Positions 1 to 8,679 of a stretch of 33,402 nt of DNA are shown here, piece by piece (the first letter of the stretch is position 1; the number at the start of each line of letters is the position of its first letter). Made by a program: the position numbers and the translations under genes. Source of the DNA: Chloroflexus sp. (lineage in GTDB: Bacteria; Chloroflexota; Anaerolineae; Anaerolineales; Villigracilaceae); NCBI GenBank assembly GCA_020723995.1, contig DYHT01000017.1, forward strand, positions 1 through 33,402, in the 5' to 3' direction. The notes below the pieces were generated by a model that made no database searches, had not been told where the DNA came from, and saw only the letters and a program-made list of their open reading frames with translations.

Positions 1-54
1 GTGTCCAAACGGTTTTTAATCACGGCGATTCCCGATGATGCCACTTTTTCTTGA
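1..54 (+). CDS. C-terminal end of an upstream gene (partial)
   Basis: Frame 1 is open from the window edge to a TGA at 52-54 and encodes about 17 residues ending in IPDDATFS. The other two forward frames close sooner. The stop lies 17 bases before the threonine aldolase ATG, the spacing expected within an operon. The fragment is too short to assign a family. Calling it coding is an inference from the open frame and its position. Confidence 0.4.
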   Translation: MSKRFLITAIPDDATFS

Positions 55-71
55 TCTGAAAGGCGATCCCT

Positions 72-1109
72 ATGGAATTCATAGACTTACGCTCTGACAC
101 AGTTACACACCCGACCCCACAAATGCGCGAGGCGATGGCGAAAGCCGAGGTGGGCGACGATGTTTACGGCGAAGACCCGACCGTCAACCGTTTGCAGGAG
201 ATGGGCGCGGCCATGACAAGGAAAGAGGCCGGCTTGTTCGTCTCTTCAGGAACGATGGGCAACTTGGCGGCTATCCTGGCTCACTGCGGGCGCGGTGACG
301 AGGCCATCCTGGGGAATAAGGCGCACACTTTTTTATTCGAGGCCGGTGGAATTTCGGCGCTGGGCGGCGTACATTCATGTCAGGTGGATAATCAGCCGGA
401 TGGATCGCTGGCGATTGAGGATATTGAAGCGGCCATTCGTCCCGATGACGCCCACCATCCCGTCACGCGGCTGATTGCGCTGGAAAACACACATAACCGC
501 TGCGGGGGGACGTACCAGATGCCCGAATATACCCGCCAGGTCAGTGGTTTTGCCCACCAGCATGGGCTGGTCGTCCACCTGGATGGGGCGCGGATTTTCA
601 ACGCTGCGGTGGCGCAAGGGGTCGTTGCAAAAGAACTGACCGCGCCGGTCGACTCGGTCACCTTTTGCCTGAGCAAGGGATTATGCGCGCCGGTCGGTTC
701 GCTGCTGTGCGGCTCGAAGGAATTCATCGCCAAAGCGCACCACATCCGCAAGCAATTGGGCGGCGGGATGCGCCAGGCTGGCATCCTGGCCGCAGCCGGA
801 ATTGTCGCCTTGGATACGATGGTTGACCGGCTGGCGGAGGATCACGCCCGAGCCAGGAATTTGGCCGAGGGACTGAAGCAGGTAAAGGGTCTGGTGGTGG
901 ATGCGGGTTCTCCAGCGACGAACATGGTGTTTCTGTCGCTTGCAGAAGCGGTTCCGTTCACTGCCGAACAAGTTGTCGAGAAAATGAAGACCTTGGGGGT
1001 GCGTATCAGCGCCGTCAGCGAACGGCGATTCAGACTGGTGACGCATTATTGGATTGAGGCTGAAGGCGTGGAGAAAACCATCGCCGCCTTTCGCGAGGTG
1101 CTACAGTAA
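72..1109 (+). CDS. ltaE: Low-specificity L-threonine aldolase
   Basis: A PLP-dependent fold-type I enzyme of 345 residues that cleaves L-threonine or L-allo-threonine to glycine and acetaldehyde in the cytoplasm. The N-terminus has the family signature [12 protein letters not shown]. Other family blocks visible are [35 protein letters not shown] and the cofactor Asp in [10 protein letters not shown]. The Schiff-base lysine is K202 in the block [12 protein letters not shown]. Length matches the family (about 330-350). The ATG is preceded by an AAGG-type ribosome site. The next gene starts about 60 bases downstream. Nothing looks damaged. Confidence 0.95.
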   Translation: MEFIDLRSDTVTHPTPQMREAMAKAEVGDDVYGEDPTVNRLQEMGAAMTRKEAGLFVSSGTMGNLAAILAHCGRGDEAILGNKAHTFLFEAGGISALGGVHSCQVDNQPDGSLAIEDIEAAIRPDDAHHPVTRLIALENTHNRCGGTYQMPEYTRQVSGFAHQHGLVVHLDGARIFNAAVAQGVVAKELTAPVDSVTFCLSKGLCAPVGSLLCGSKEFIAKAHHIRKQLGGGMRQAGILAAAGIVALDTMVDRLAEDHARARNLAEGLKQVKGLVVDAGSPATNMVFLSLAEAVPFTAEQVVEKMKTLGVRISAVSERRFRLVTHYWIEAEGVEKTIAAFREVLQ

Positions 1110-1170
1110 GCCTTGAGAGTTGAGATATAATTCACAGAGTGTAGATTCATATCGTTTTTGGAGAGCTGAA

Positions 1171-2001
1171 ATGCAGGTATCGCTGGCACAAATTGATCAT
1201 CTGGTAGAAAAAATCCGCTCGCGAGTGAGACAGAAGCCGCGCATTGGAATAATTTTGGGAACGGGGTTAGGGGGGCTGGCTGAAACAGTTCTGGCAGCTA
1301 CGTTTGTCCCTTATCATGAGCTGCCCGATTGGCCGACATCTACGGTGGTTGGACACGCCGGACGGTTGGTCAGCGGGGAACTGGAAGGACAGCCGGTGCT
1401 GGTGATGCAAGGCCGGATCCATTACTATGAAGGCTATAGCATGGCGCAGGTCACAATGCCGGTGCGCGTGATGCAGCGCCTGGGGATCGAGATTCTGATT
1501 GTGACCAACGCAGCCGGCGCCATCAACCCGGATTACCTGCCTGGGGAGGTGATGCTGATCACCGATCATCTCAACCTGACCGGCATGACCGGCTTGAACC
1601 CCTTGATCGGCCCCAATATGGACGAATTTGGGCCGCGTTTCCCGGATATGGGCCAGGCCTACGACCGGGAACTATCTGCCCTGGCGCGCAATGTCGCCGC
1701 GCAAAGCGGCATCCAGCTACATGAAGGCGTGTATGTTGGCCTGAGCGGGCCGTCGTTCGAGACGCCAGCCGATTTGCGTTTCCTGCGCCTGGCAGGCGCG
1801 GATGCGGTCGGGATGTCCACAGTATCCGAAGTGACTGTCGCCCGGCACGGCGGGACGCGTGTGCTGGGTATTTCGGGTATCAGCAACAAAGCCAACTTAG
1901 ACGGGGACACGACTACCTCCCACGAAGAGGTGCTGGAAGCCGGGCGGGTGCTTACCCCGAAGCTCGAAACGATCATCCGCGGCCTGCTGCGCCTTCTCTA
2001 A
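1171..2001 (+). CDS. punA: Purine-nucleoside phosphorylase
   Basis: Phosphorolyses purine nucleosides (inosine, guanosine) to free base and ribose 1-phosphate in purine salvage. This is the trimeric PNP/MTAP class. Visible blocks are GIILGTGLGG (phosphate loop), HAGRLVSGELEGQPVLVMQGRIH (given here only as a family block), VTNAAGAINP, GPSFETPAD, the substrate-binding GMSTVSE block and GISNKA. I chose ATG 1171 (276 aa) rather than the upstream TTG at 1120. A GGAGAG ribosome site sits just before 1171 and the extra residues do not look like PNP. A TATAAT at 1126-1131 could be a -10 box for this gene, without a good -35. Length agrees with the family (about 270-280). Confidence 0.93.
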   Translation: MQVSLAQIDHLVEKIRSRVRQKPRIGIILGTGLGGLAETVLAATFVPYHELPDWPTSTVVGHAGRLVSGELEGQPVLVMQGRIHYYEGYSMAQVTMPVRVMQRLGIEILIVTNAAGAINPDYLPGEVMLITDHLNLTGMTGLNPLIGPNMDEFGPRFPDMGQAYDRELSALARNVAAQSGIQLHEGVYVGLSGPSFETPADLRFLRLAGADAVGMSTVSEVTVARHGGTRVLGISGISNKANLDGDTTTSHEEVLEAGRVLTPKLETIIRGLLRLL

Positions 2002-2010
2002 ACAAGCCGC

Positions 2011-2691
2011 ATGGAAGAAATCCTTCGTTTCTTTGTCCTCTACGCGCCTCTGGTTTATTTGCTGTTGGCAGTTGGCGCCTTGTTTGTCATCCGCCGCCTT
2101 CTGCGTTCCCTGCGTGAAGGCCAGGCGGCCGTCTTTGGGCTTGAACGTGAGATTGCCCAGCAGCGGACAAACCAGGCTGTCGCCATGTTGGTGCTTGTCT
2201 TGTTGGTAGGACTGGGCGAGGTGGCGCTGACCTCGTTCCTCGCTCCGGGCTTGCCGGCCATATCCATGCTGACCACACCGACTGTAAATCTGTTAGCGGT
2301 TCCGACCAATACCCTGTCTCCTGAATTGCTTGCGACTTTAAGCCGGGTGACGCCTGTCGCCTCACCAATGGTGGCAGCCACGGGTTGTATCCCGGGGCAG
2401 ATCATGTTGACTTTCCCGAAGCCAGCCTCCGAGGTCAGCGGTCAGATTACACTGGAGGGTACGGCCGATATTCCCAATTTTGGTTTTTATAAGTACGAGG
2501 TCGCCCCGCTGAACAGTGACCTTTGGTCAACCATCCAGGCCGGACGCACAGTTGTCAATGATGGAGCTTTGGGTTTGTGGGATACCACAACGCTAACCCC
2601 AGGTGATTATATGCTGCGATTGGTTGTGACAGATAATCAAGGCCAGGCCCTGCCATCGTGTGTGGTGCCGGTGCGGGTGGTAGTCAAATGA
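2011..2691 (+). CDS. Membrane-anchored protein of unknown function
   Basis: 226 residues beginning 9 bases after the PNP stop. There is a hydrophobic helix at about residues 8-28, a charged stretch, and a second helix at about 57-75. A Ser/Thr/Pro-rich linker follows, then a compact C-terminal domain from about residue 125 that reads as beta-strands, with GQITLEGTADIPNFGFYKYE and LWDTTTLTPGDYMLRLVV. Two cysteines (CIPGQ and SCVVPV) bracket that domain and might form a disulphide outside the cell. I recognise the strand pattern from extracellular repeat-like domains of Anaerolineae proteins but know no function. The topology is an inference. Confidence 0.75.
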   Translation: MEEILRFFVLYAPLVYLLLAVGALFVIRRLLRSLREGQAAVFGLEREIAQQRTNQAVAMLVLVLLVGLGEVALTSFLAPGLPAISMLTTPTVNLLAVPTNTLSPELLATLSRVTPVASPMVAATGCIPGQIMLTFPKPASEVSGQITLEGTADIPNFGFYKYEVAPLNSDLWSTIQAGRTVVNDGALGLWDTTTLTPGDYMLRLVVTDNQGQALPSCVVPVRVVVK

Positions 2692-2700
2692 GGCGCGCTC

Positions 2701-3240
2701 ATGCCTGAGGTGCGCATCCGCCCCGCCGTCGCCACCGATCTGCCTGTGTTGATGGCAATAAATCACTCCTGCATGAGCGAATATGTCTGGCAAATGGATG
2801 TCCAGCGGGAAGAGGGGCAGGCCGGCGCGATCTTTCGCGAAATTCGCCTGCCGCGCCCGGTCGTCGTACCGTATCCTCGTCCCGTTGACACGTTGGCAGA
2901 TGAATGGAGCCGTCGCAGCGGGATGCTGGTGGCCGCATTGGAAGATGAGCTGGTCGGTTATTTGCGTCTGACGGATAAGATCATCCCGCAGACGGCCTGG
3001 ATCACCGATCTGGTCGTCAGGCCGACTGCCCGTCGCAAGGGGATCGCGACCACGTTGGCCTTGGCGGCGCAATCCTGGGCGGTGCAACGCAAAAACCGGA
3101 GAGCCATCATGGAAATGCCCTCCAAGAATTACGCCGCGATCCGCCTGGCGCAAAAACTGGGCTATGAATTCTGCGGGTATAATGACCGTTATTACCTGAC
3201 TCAGGATATTGCATTATTTTTTGGAAGAGCGCTGAAATAA
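2701..3240 (+). CDS. GNAT-family N-acetyltransferase
   Basis: 179 residues with a GNAT fold. The N-terminus VRIRPAVATDLPVLMAIN is typical. Strand 4 with the acetyl-CoA loop is seen as ITDLVVRPTARRKGIATTLA, where the RxxGxA pyrophosphate-binding signature is RRKGIA. A following block, NYAAIRLAQKLGYEFCGYND, matches motif B. The acceptor (amine, peptide or antibiotic) cannot be told from sequence. The gene lies 9 bases after the preceding stop and is probably translated from the same message. Length is normal for a single-domain GNAT. Confidence 0.88.
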   Translation: MPEVRIRPAVATDLPVLMAINHSCMSEYVWQMDVQREEGQAGAIFREIRLPRPVVVPYPRPVDTLADEWSRRSGMLVAALEDELVGYLRLTDKIIPQTAWITDLVVRPTARRKGIATTLALAAQSWAVQRKNRRAIMEMPSKNYAAIRLAQKLGYEFCGYNDRYYLTQDIALFFGRALK

Positions 3241-3305
3241 TATAACTAGACTTTATTGGGAATATATATTTATTAGCATCGAATAAGCACGACTGGAAGG
3301 ATTCA

Positions 3306-5243
3306 ATGTTTAGCGGTTGGATGTACAACGTACTGGTGGGGATCATAACGGTCAACCAAATTCTGACGGCCGGCATTGCCATTACGGCCTTTTCGCTGTT
3401 TTTCTATTCTCTATCCTTCAACTTACGGGATCGCGTCGCGCGCTCCTTTGCGCTGATTTTGCTGTGTGTGGTGGTGGTCTTCACCTCCGAGGCGCTGGAA
3501 AGTGCGTCCACAGCCCCGGCGGTGATTGACCTGTTCCTGCGGTTGGAATGGTTGGGGATCATATTTTTACCACCCGCCTATCTACAACTATCGGATGCGT
3601 TATTGGTGACCACTGGTCGTCCTTCGCGTGGACGCCGCCGCGTGGCTGTCCGTTTCACTTATCTCGTTTCGGCGTTTTTTTTGATCCTGTTGGCTTACGG
3701 CTACCTGCTCGGTTCTATGGTGGCCGATGGGCAGCCTGCTCCGCATCTCCAGCGCACACTTTGGACAGAAGTATTCACCGCCTATTATGGCGGGGCGATG
3801 ATCTGGGCTTGGATCAATTTCGGCCGCGCCTACAGGCGCACATTGACCCGCTCGGGGCGACGCCGGATGATCTATCTGTTGGCTGGGGCGACTGCACCCG
3901 CGCTCGGCTCGTTCCCATACCTGCTCTACGGCTCCACGCTGGCCGGGCAGCATCCCTTCCTCTTTTGGGGGATGGTGGTATTGACCAACTTTATGGTCGG
4001 TGGCTTGATCGTGGTCATGGCATACGCAGTGGCTTTCTTCGGCGTTTCATGGCCCGACCGGGTGGTGAAGAGCCGGCTCTTCAAGTGGATCATGCGCGGC
4101 CCGGTCACGGCCTCGGTCGCGCTGGGTGTCATGACGGTTGTCCGGCGCATCGGCGAGTTATTCGGCGTGGTTTATTCTGGCGCGGTGCCGACGGCCATGG
4201 TGGTATCGGTCCTGCTCATGGAGCACACCATAACCCTGGTCGCGCCGATCTGGGAGCGCTGGATTTTCTTTGGCGGGGATCGGCGCGACCTGACTCTGCT
4301 GCAGAGCTTGGAAGAGAGATTGATCACCCAGAGTGACCTGCGTCAATTCTTTGAGGCGATTCTGGCTGCCGTGCGGGATCATCTCCAATCCCCATCCGCC
4401 TTTATTGCTGCGCTGGATAATGGCGATCTTGGGTTGATCGTCGTAACTGGAAATTCACCCCTGAAAACCGGCGCCAATCTTTCAGAAGCCTTGCAGGTGG
4501 TCAACGGTCAGGGAAAGAACGGGCAGGAAGTGTATATCTGGGGAGATTACTGGCTTTTCCCGCTTCACCAGGCGCCTGACACAGATGAAGATCAGCCGCT
4601 CTTGCTTGGCTTGCTGGGCGTAGCGCGCGTATCGCACCAGGGACTGGCCGCGGAACAGCGCCAGTCCCTGTTTCTATTTATTCGCCGTGCGGCTCAGGCG
4701 CTGCAGGATAGACGCTTGCAGCGCAGCGTATTTCATTCGTTGGAGGACCTGAAGCCGCAGGTAGAGATGATCCAGCGCTGGCGTGCGGCCGGGCGCTATG
4801 ATAGTAAAGCCAGCCTGCTGGCCGAGACTCTCCCACCCGAATCCGATTTTGCCAACTGGGTAAAGGATGCCCTGACACACTACTGGGGCGGCCCGAAGCT
4901 GACCCAAAGCCCGCTTTTGCAACTCCAGATCGTTCGACAGGCATTTAATGATCACAAGGACAATCCGGTCAATGCACTGCGCGCCATCCTGCGTCAAGCG
5001 ATAGATAATATTCGCCCGGCCGGTGAGCGCCGCTTTACGGGTGAGTGGATCTTGTATAATATTTTGGATATGAAATTCATCGAAGGTCGTAAAGTGCGCG
5101 AAGTAGCCGCGCGACTGGCGATGTCGGAAGCGGACTTATACCGTAAGCAACGCGTCGCGGTGGAAGAAGTGGCACGCAATATCCTCGAGATGGAACGTCA
5201 AATGCAAGTCCGAGCTAATGGGAAGGAGGTCGGAGGAGCTTAA
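3306..5243 (+). CDS. 7TM sensor-like membrane protein with GAF-like domain and HTH-like tail
   Basis: 645 residues. The first 300 or so contain about seven to nine hydrophobic helices resembling the N-terminal 7TM region of some histidine kinases. The middle (about 335-460) reads like a GAF-type domain (EERLITQSDLRQFFEAILAA). No H-box, N-box or GGDEF/EAL motif follows, so it is not a kinase or cyclase as far as I can see. The C-terminus contains REVAARLAMSEADLYRKQR, a helix-turn-helix-like stretch. The ATG follows a GGAAGGATTCA ribosome site and a 65-base AT-rich gap (3241-3305) that may hold the promoter. Its TAA stop shares one base with the ATG of the S1 gene. Function unknown. Confidence 0.8.
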   Translation: MFSGWMYNVLVGIITVNQILTAGIAITAFSLFFYSLSFNLRDRVARSFALILLCVVVVFTSEALESASTAPAVIDLFLRLEWLGIIFLPPAYLQLSDALLVTTGRPSRGRRRVAVRFTYLVSAFFLILLAYGYLLGSMVADGQPAPHLQRTLWTEVFTAYYGGAMIWAWINFGRAYRRTLTRSGRRRMIYLLAGATAPALGSFPYLLYGSTLAGQHPFLFWGMVVLTNFMVGGLIVVMAYAVAFFGVSWPDRVVKSRLFKWIMRGPVTASVALGVMTVVRRIGELFGVVYSGAVPTAMVVSVLLMEHTITLVAPIWERWIFFGGDRRDLTLLQSLEERLITQSDLRQFFEAILAAVRDHLQSPSAFIAALDNGDLGLIVVTGNSPLKTGANLSEALQVVNGQGKNGQEVYIWGDYWLFPLHQAPDTDEDQPLLLGLLGVARVSHQGLAAEQRQSLFLFIRRAAQALQDRRLQRSVFHSLEDLKPQVEMIQRWRAAGRYDSKASLLAETLPPESDFANWVKDALTHYWGGPKLTQSPLLQLQIVRQAFNDHKDNPVNALRAILRQAIDNIRPAGERRFTGEWILYNILDMKFIEGRKVREVAARLAMSEADLYRKQRVAVEEVARNILEMERQMQVRANGKEVGGA

Positions 5244-6175
5244 TGGTACACCATCGAGTTACAGAAAATGAAATTAATGCCTTTGAGGATGGCTGGTGGG
5301 CTGCGGTACTGGCGGAGGAAGAGGGCAGCCCGGGGTCTGCGGCTGCCCGCCCGGCAAAAGTCGAGCAGCATGGTAAAACGCCCATCAATTGGGAGCAGGT
5401 TGTCGCACTCTATCGCCAAGACCAGATTGTTACCTTGACCGTGACAGGTTACAACCGCGGCGGTTTACTGGTCGAGGGTGGCGGGTTGTATGGCTTTGTC
5501 CCTTGTTCGCATCTGTTGGATGTGCCGGCCCAATTGGATGAAGGCCGGCGCAAGGCGTGCCTGAGCGGATACGTTGGCCGGGAATTGCGCTTGAAGGTCA
5601 TCGAATGCGTTCCCGCCGAAGGGCGCATCGTCTTTTCGGAGCGAGCCGCGCGTGCTGAACCCGGAAAGAGGGCGGAGCTTTTTAGTTCCTTACAGGTTGG
5701 GCATTACGTCACCGGTGATGTCACCAACATCACTGAATTTGGCGCCTTTGTGGATCTGGGCGGAGTGGAGGGTCTGATCCACATCTCCGAACTTTCCTGG
5801 GGACGGGTTAACCATCCCTGCCAGATCCTGAATATCGGCCAGCGCGTCGAAGTGCTGGTGCTGGAGATTGCGCCCGATCGCTGCCGCGTGGCGCTCAGCC
5901 TGAAGCGGCTATGCCCCAATCCCTGGGAAACTGCCGAGCAACGTTATACCCTTAACCGCGTTGTTCCCGCCGTCATCACCGCGCTGGTGCCATTTGGCGT
6001 CTTTGCCCGCTTGGAAGAAGGATTGGAGGGGTTGATTCACTCCTCGGAAATCCCCTTACCCCCGAATGCCACGTTGAAGGATGTTCTCACGCCGGGGCAG
6101 GATGTGTTAGTGCGCATTTTGCAGGTGGACATCGCCCGCCAGCGTCTCGGTCTGAGTCTCAGGCATACAGAATAA
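5243..6175 (+). CDS. S1 RNA-binding domain protein (three S1 repeats)
   Basis: 310 residues containing three S1-type OB folds, at about residues 55-130 (degenerate), 142-222 and 236-306. The second is the clearest: GDVTNITEFGAFVDLGG, EGLIHISELSW and VALSLKR. The third has ITALVPFGVFARLEEGLEG and RLGLSLRH. This resembles bacterial ribosomal-protein-S1-like or YhgF/Pnp-type S1 proteins that bind mRNA, but full S1 proteins have four to six repeats. The start ATG overlaps the upstream stop (TAATG), so the pair is translationally coupled. FtsK follows after 3 bases. Role inferred: RNA binding or translation. Confidence 0.88.
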   Translation: MVHHRVTENEINAFEDGWWAAVLAEEEGSPGSAAARPAKVEQHGKTPINWEQVVALYRQDQIVTLTVTGYNRGGLLVEGGGLYGFVPCSHLLDVPAQLDEGRRKACLSGYVGRELRLKVIECVPAEGRIVFSERAARAEPGKRAELFSSLQVGHYVTGDVTNITEFGAFVDLGGVEGLIHISELSWGRVNHPCQILNIGQRVEVLVLEIAPDRCRVALSLKRLCPNPWETAEQRYTLNRVVPAVITALVPFGVFARLEEGLEGLIHSSEIPLPPNATLKDVLTPGQDVLVRILQVDIARQRLGLSLRHTE

Positions 6176-6178
6176 GCC

Positions 6179-8404
6179 ATGTCATCCAAATCCCGTAAAT
6201 CCACACAAACACCTCCCCAGGCCGGTCGTCCCGATTTTCCCCCCGCAGAAGACTGGATCGATCGCCTGGCCCGTTTCCAGGCTCATTTTGGGCGCTTCGC
6301 GTGGGATGTGGCCGGCGTCCTGTTGCTGGCATTTGCGTTGATGATCTTTCTGGGGTGGTTGGGTATTTCCAGCGGCAGGTTGCTATCGCTTGCGGTTGAT
6401 TTGCTCAAACGCTGGTTTGGCTGGGGAAGTACATTAATCATCCTTGCAACCTGTGCAGGAGGCCTGCTGGCCTTCCGTCGCAGTCGCGGAGCGCTGAATT
6501 TAAACTGGGGTCAGGTCATCGCCATCGAAATTGCCGCCTTCCTGACCCTGGCAGTGCTTTCGGTGGTGGGCGGCAATTCCCTACCGCAGGCTGAGTCTGG
6601 CTGGTGGGGTGGAAGAGTTGGCTGGGGGCTGGCGACGCTGCTGACGAGGTATATTGGGTCGTTCTGGGGGGGTGTGCTTGTTTTTCTGTTATGGGGACTG
6701 GCCGTCATGACTGGTTTGGATCTTTGGGGACGGCTTGAGGCTTACCTGCTCAAGCTGGCTGGTGAGCCGTTCGAGACGGACCTGCAACCGGCCGCGCCGC
6801 AGGATGCTGTTGTCTCCTCCTCAGCGGGATCATCCTCCACGTTTCAGCAGCGGGGCAAAAAAAATGGAGGACGCTTGCCGCCCGAGTTCTGTAAAGCCTT
6901 TAAAGTTACCGACCGGCAGGATGATCACCCATCCGAACCACCCCCGCGCGGCGAACGCTTGCCGCCCTTGAACCTGCTGGTCAGTGAGCAAAGCGCCCGT
7001 CCGGATGAGCGCAACATCAATCTTACCGCCGGCCTGATCGAAAAAACCCTGGCCGATTTTGGCATCCCGGCACGCGTGATTGGATTCCGGGTCGGGCCAA
7101 CGGTGACCCAGTTTGCCATCGAGCCGGGCTTCTTTGAAAAAGGCGACCCGGAGAATGGCGACCCGAACCGGCAGAAGGTGCGCGTGGCTCAGATTGCCAA
7201 TCTCGCGCGCGACCTGGCTCTGGCCCTCTCGGCTGAACGTTTGCGCATCGAAGCGCCGGTGCCGGGACGTTCGTATGTCGGAATTGAAGTGCCCAATTTA
7301 CATTCCGCTGTCGTACGGCTGCGTCCGATTTTGGAGGCTGAGGCGTTCTACAAGGTTGGATCGCCGCTCGCCATTGCCTTGGGGCGGGATGTTTCCGGGC
7401 AGCCGGTGGTCGCAGACCTGGCCAAGATGCCGCATCTGCTCATTGCCGGGACGACCGGTTCCGGCAAGTCGGTGTGCATCTCTGCCATCACCGCCTGTCT
7501 GGCGATGAATAACACGCCTGAAGACTTGCGCCTGATCATGATCGACTCCAAGATGGTTGAGTTGATCCGGTTTAATGGGTTATCCCACCTGTACGGCAAA
7601 GTGGAGAGCGATATCCAGCGCATTTTGGGCGTATTACGCTGGATCGTGGTCGAGATGGAGCACCGCTATAAATTGCTCGAAGCGGCCAAGGCGCGCGATA
7701 TCGAAGCCTATAACCGCAAACTTCAGCACCGCAAGGATACGCCTCCGCTGCCGCGCATCGTGGTCTTGATTGACGAGCTGGCGGATTTGATGATGTCTGC
7801 ACCCGACCAGACGGAGCACAACCTTGTCCGCCTGGCGCAGTTGGCACGCGCCACCGGCATTCATCTGGTCGTGGCCACCCAACGTCCCAGCACGGACGTG
7901 GTCACCGGCTTGATCAAGGCCAATTTCCCGGCGCGTATTTCTTTCGCCGTGGCCTCGCAGGTCGATTCGCGTGTCATCCTGGATATGTCCGGCGCGGATA
8001 CCTTGCTGGGACGCGGCGATATGCTTTTCCTAAATCCAGAAGCAGGCATTCCAGTGCGCGCCCAAGGCGTCATGGTCACCGATCAGGAAGTCGAACGCAT
8101 GATTGCTTTTTGGCAGAAAATGAACCCAGTGCAAGACATGCGTCCCCCGTGGGAAGCTCTCTTGAGCCAGGCGGAAGGCGATGGCGATGAAGTACTGATC
8201 GAGCAAGCCATCGTTGTCCTCAAGCAGGAGCAGCGCGCCAGCGCCTCGATGCTCCAGCGCCGCTTGCGCATCGGCTATCCGCGCGCCGCCCGTCTGTTGG
8301 ACCAATTGGAGGATATGGGGGTCGTCGGCCCTTCACTGGGCGGCGGACGCGAGCGCGAGGTGCTGATCGAGTCAGACGAAGAAAATGGCGAGGATGCGGC
8401 TTAG
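6179..8404 (+). CDS. ftsK: DNA translocase FtsK/SpoIIIE
   Basis: 741 residues. Several N-terminal transmembrane helices (about 40-190) anchor it, then a short Pro-rich linker (about 195-270) leads to the motor. Residues about 275-400 match the alpha domain (GLIEKTLADFGIPARVIGFR). The beta RecA-like domain has Walker A in LIAGTTGSGKSVC and Walker B in RIVVLIDELADLMM, followed by LARATGIHLVVATQRPSTDV. The C-terminal gamma winged helix is seen as SASMLQRRLRIGYPRAARLL. It pumps chromosomal DNA through the division septum and acts in dimer resolution at dif/KOPS sites. It is about the size of SpoIIIE and lacks the long linker of E. coli FtsK. Confidence 0.95.
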   Translation: MSSKSRKSTQTPPQAGRPDFPPAEDWIDRLARFQAHFGRFAWDVAGVLLLAFALMIFLGWLGISSGRLLSLAVDLLKRWFGWGSTLIILATCAGGLLAFRRSRGALNLNWGQVIAIEIAAFLTLAVLSVVGGNSLPQAESGWWGGRVGWGLATLLTRYIGSFWGGVLVFLLWGLAVMTGLDLWGRLEAYLLKLAGEPFETDLQPAAPQDAVVSSSAGSSSTFQQRGKKNGGRLPPEFCKAFKVTDRQDDHPSEPPPRGERLPPLNLLVSEQSARPDERNINLTAGLIEKTLADFGIPARVIGFRVGPTVTQFAIEPGFFEKGDPENGDPNRQKVRVAQIANLARDLALALSAERLRIEAPVPGRSYVGIEVPNLHSAVVRLRPILEAEAFYKVGSPLAIALGRDVSGQPVVADLAKMPHLLIAGTTGSGKSVCISAITACLAMNNTPEDLRLIMIDSKMVELIRFNGLSHLYGKVESDIQRILGVLRWIVVEMEHRYKLLEAAKARDIEAYNRKLQHRKDTPPLPRIVVLIDELADLMMSAPDQTEHNLVRLAQLARATGIHLVVATQRPSTDVVTGLIKANFPARISFAVASQVDSRVILDMSGADTLLGRGDMLFLNPEAGIPVRAQGVMVTDQEVERMIAFWQKMNPVQDMRPPWEALLSQAEGDGDEVLIEQAIVVLKQEQRASASMLQRRLRIGYPRAARLLDQLEDMGVVGPSLGGGREREVLIESDEENGEDAA

Positions 8405-8428
8405 AGCCTATCCGGATAACAGGCTCCC

Positions 8429-8446
8429 GGCGGCGTCCCCGCCGCC
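8429..8446. repeat. GC hairpin after ftsK
   Basis: GGCGGC at 8429-8434 pairs with GCCGCC at 8441-8446 around a six-base loop. A third GGCGGC-like segment at 8453-8458 could compete for pairing. No T-run follows, so this is not a typical intrinsic terminator, although it sits 25 bases after the ftsK stop. The rest of 8405-8557 shows no gene. Confidence 0.5.
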
Positions 8447-8557
8447 GAGGACGGCGGCTTGAGCAGAGTTGTCACTACTACTGTTTTGGCGGTTTTATCA
8501 GTCGGTGTGGTATCATTGCCAAGATTTTTATCTAAAATGTAACTGTTCAGCCATTGC

Positions 8558-8637
8558 TGTCAACGAATGGCGAAACGAATAAACGAATTGACCGCTATTG
8601 TATCGTCATTCGTTTATTCGTTGGATATTCGTTGACA
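8558..8637. repeat. Long inverted repeat built from ACGAAT words
   Basis: The left arm 8558-8588 and the right arm 8608-8637 are inverted copies. The outer 11 bp (8558-8568 with 8627-8637) and the inner 14 bp (8575-8588 with 8608-8621) pair perfectly. They are separated by a 6/5-base internal loop, with a 19-base apical loop. Each arm contains the word AACGAAT three times. The element lies between ftsK and the phosphatidyltransferase start, about 40 bases before its likely ribosome site. Confidence 0.85.
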
Positions 8638-8679
8638 GAACTGCGCAGTCACCAAAATATTATAGAAAGGGTTGATGCA

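Noticed and set aside
3548-4336. A 262-codon frame inside the 7TM gene
   Set aside because: Same strand but other frame, composition rich in Arg/Gly/His and without hydrophobic periodicity. The 645-residue frame fits membrane helices.
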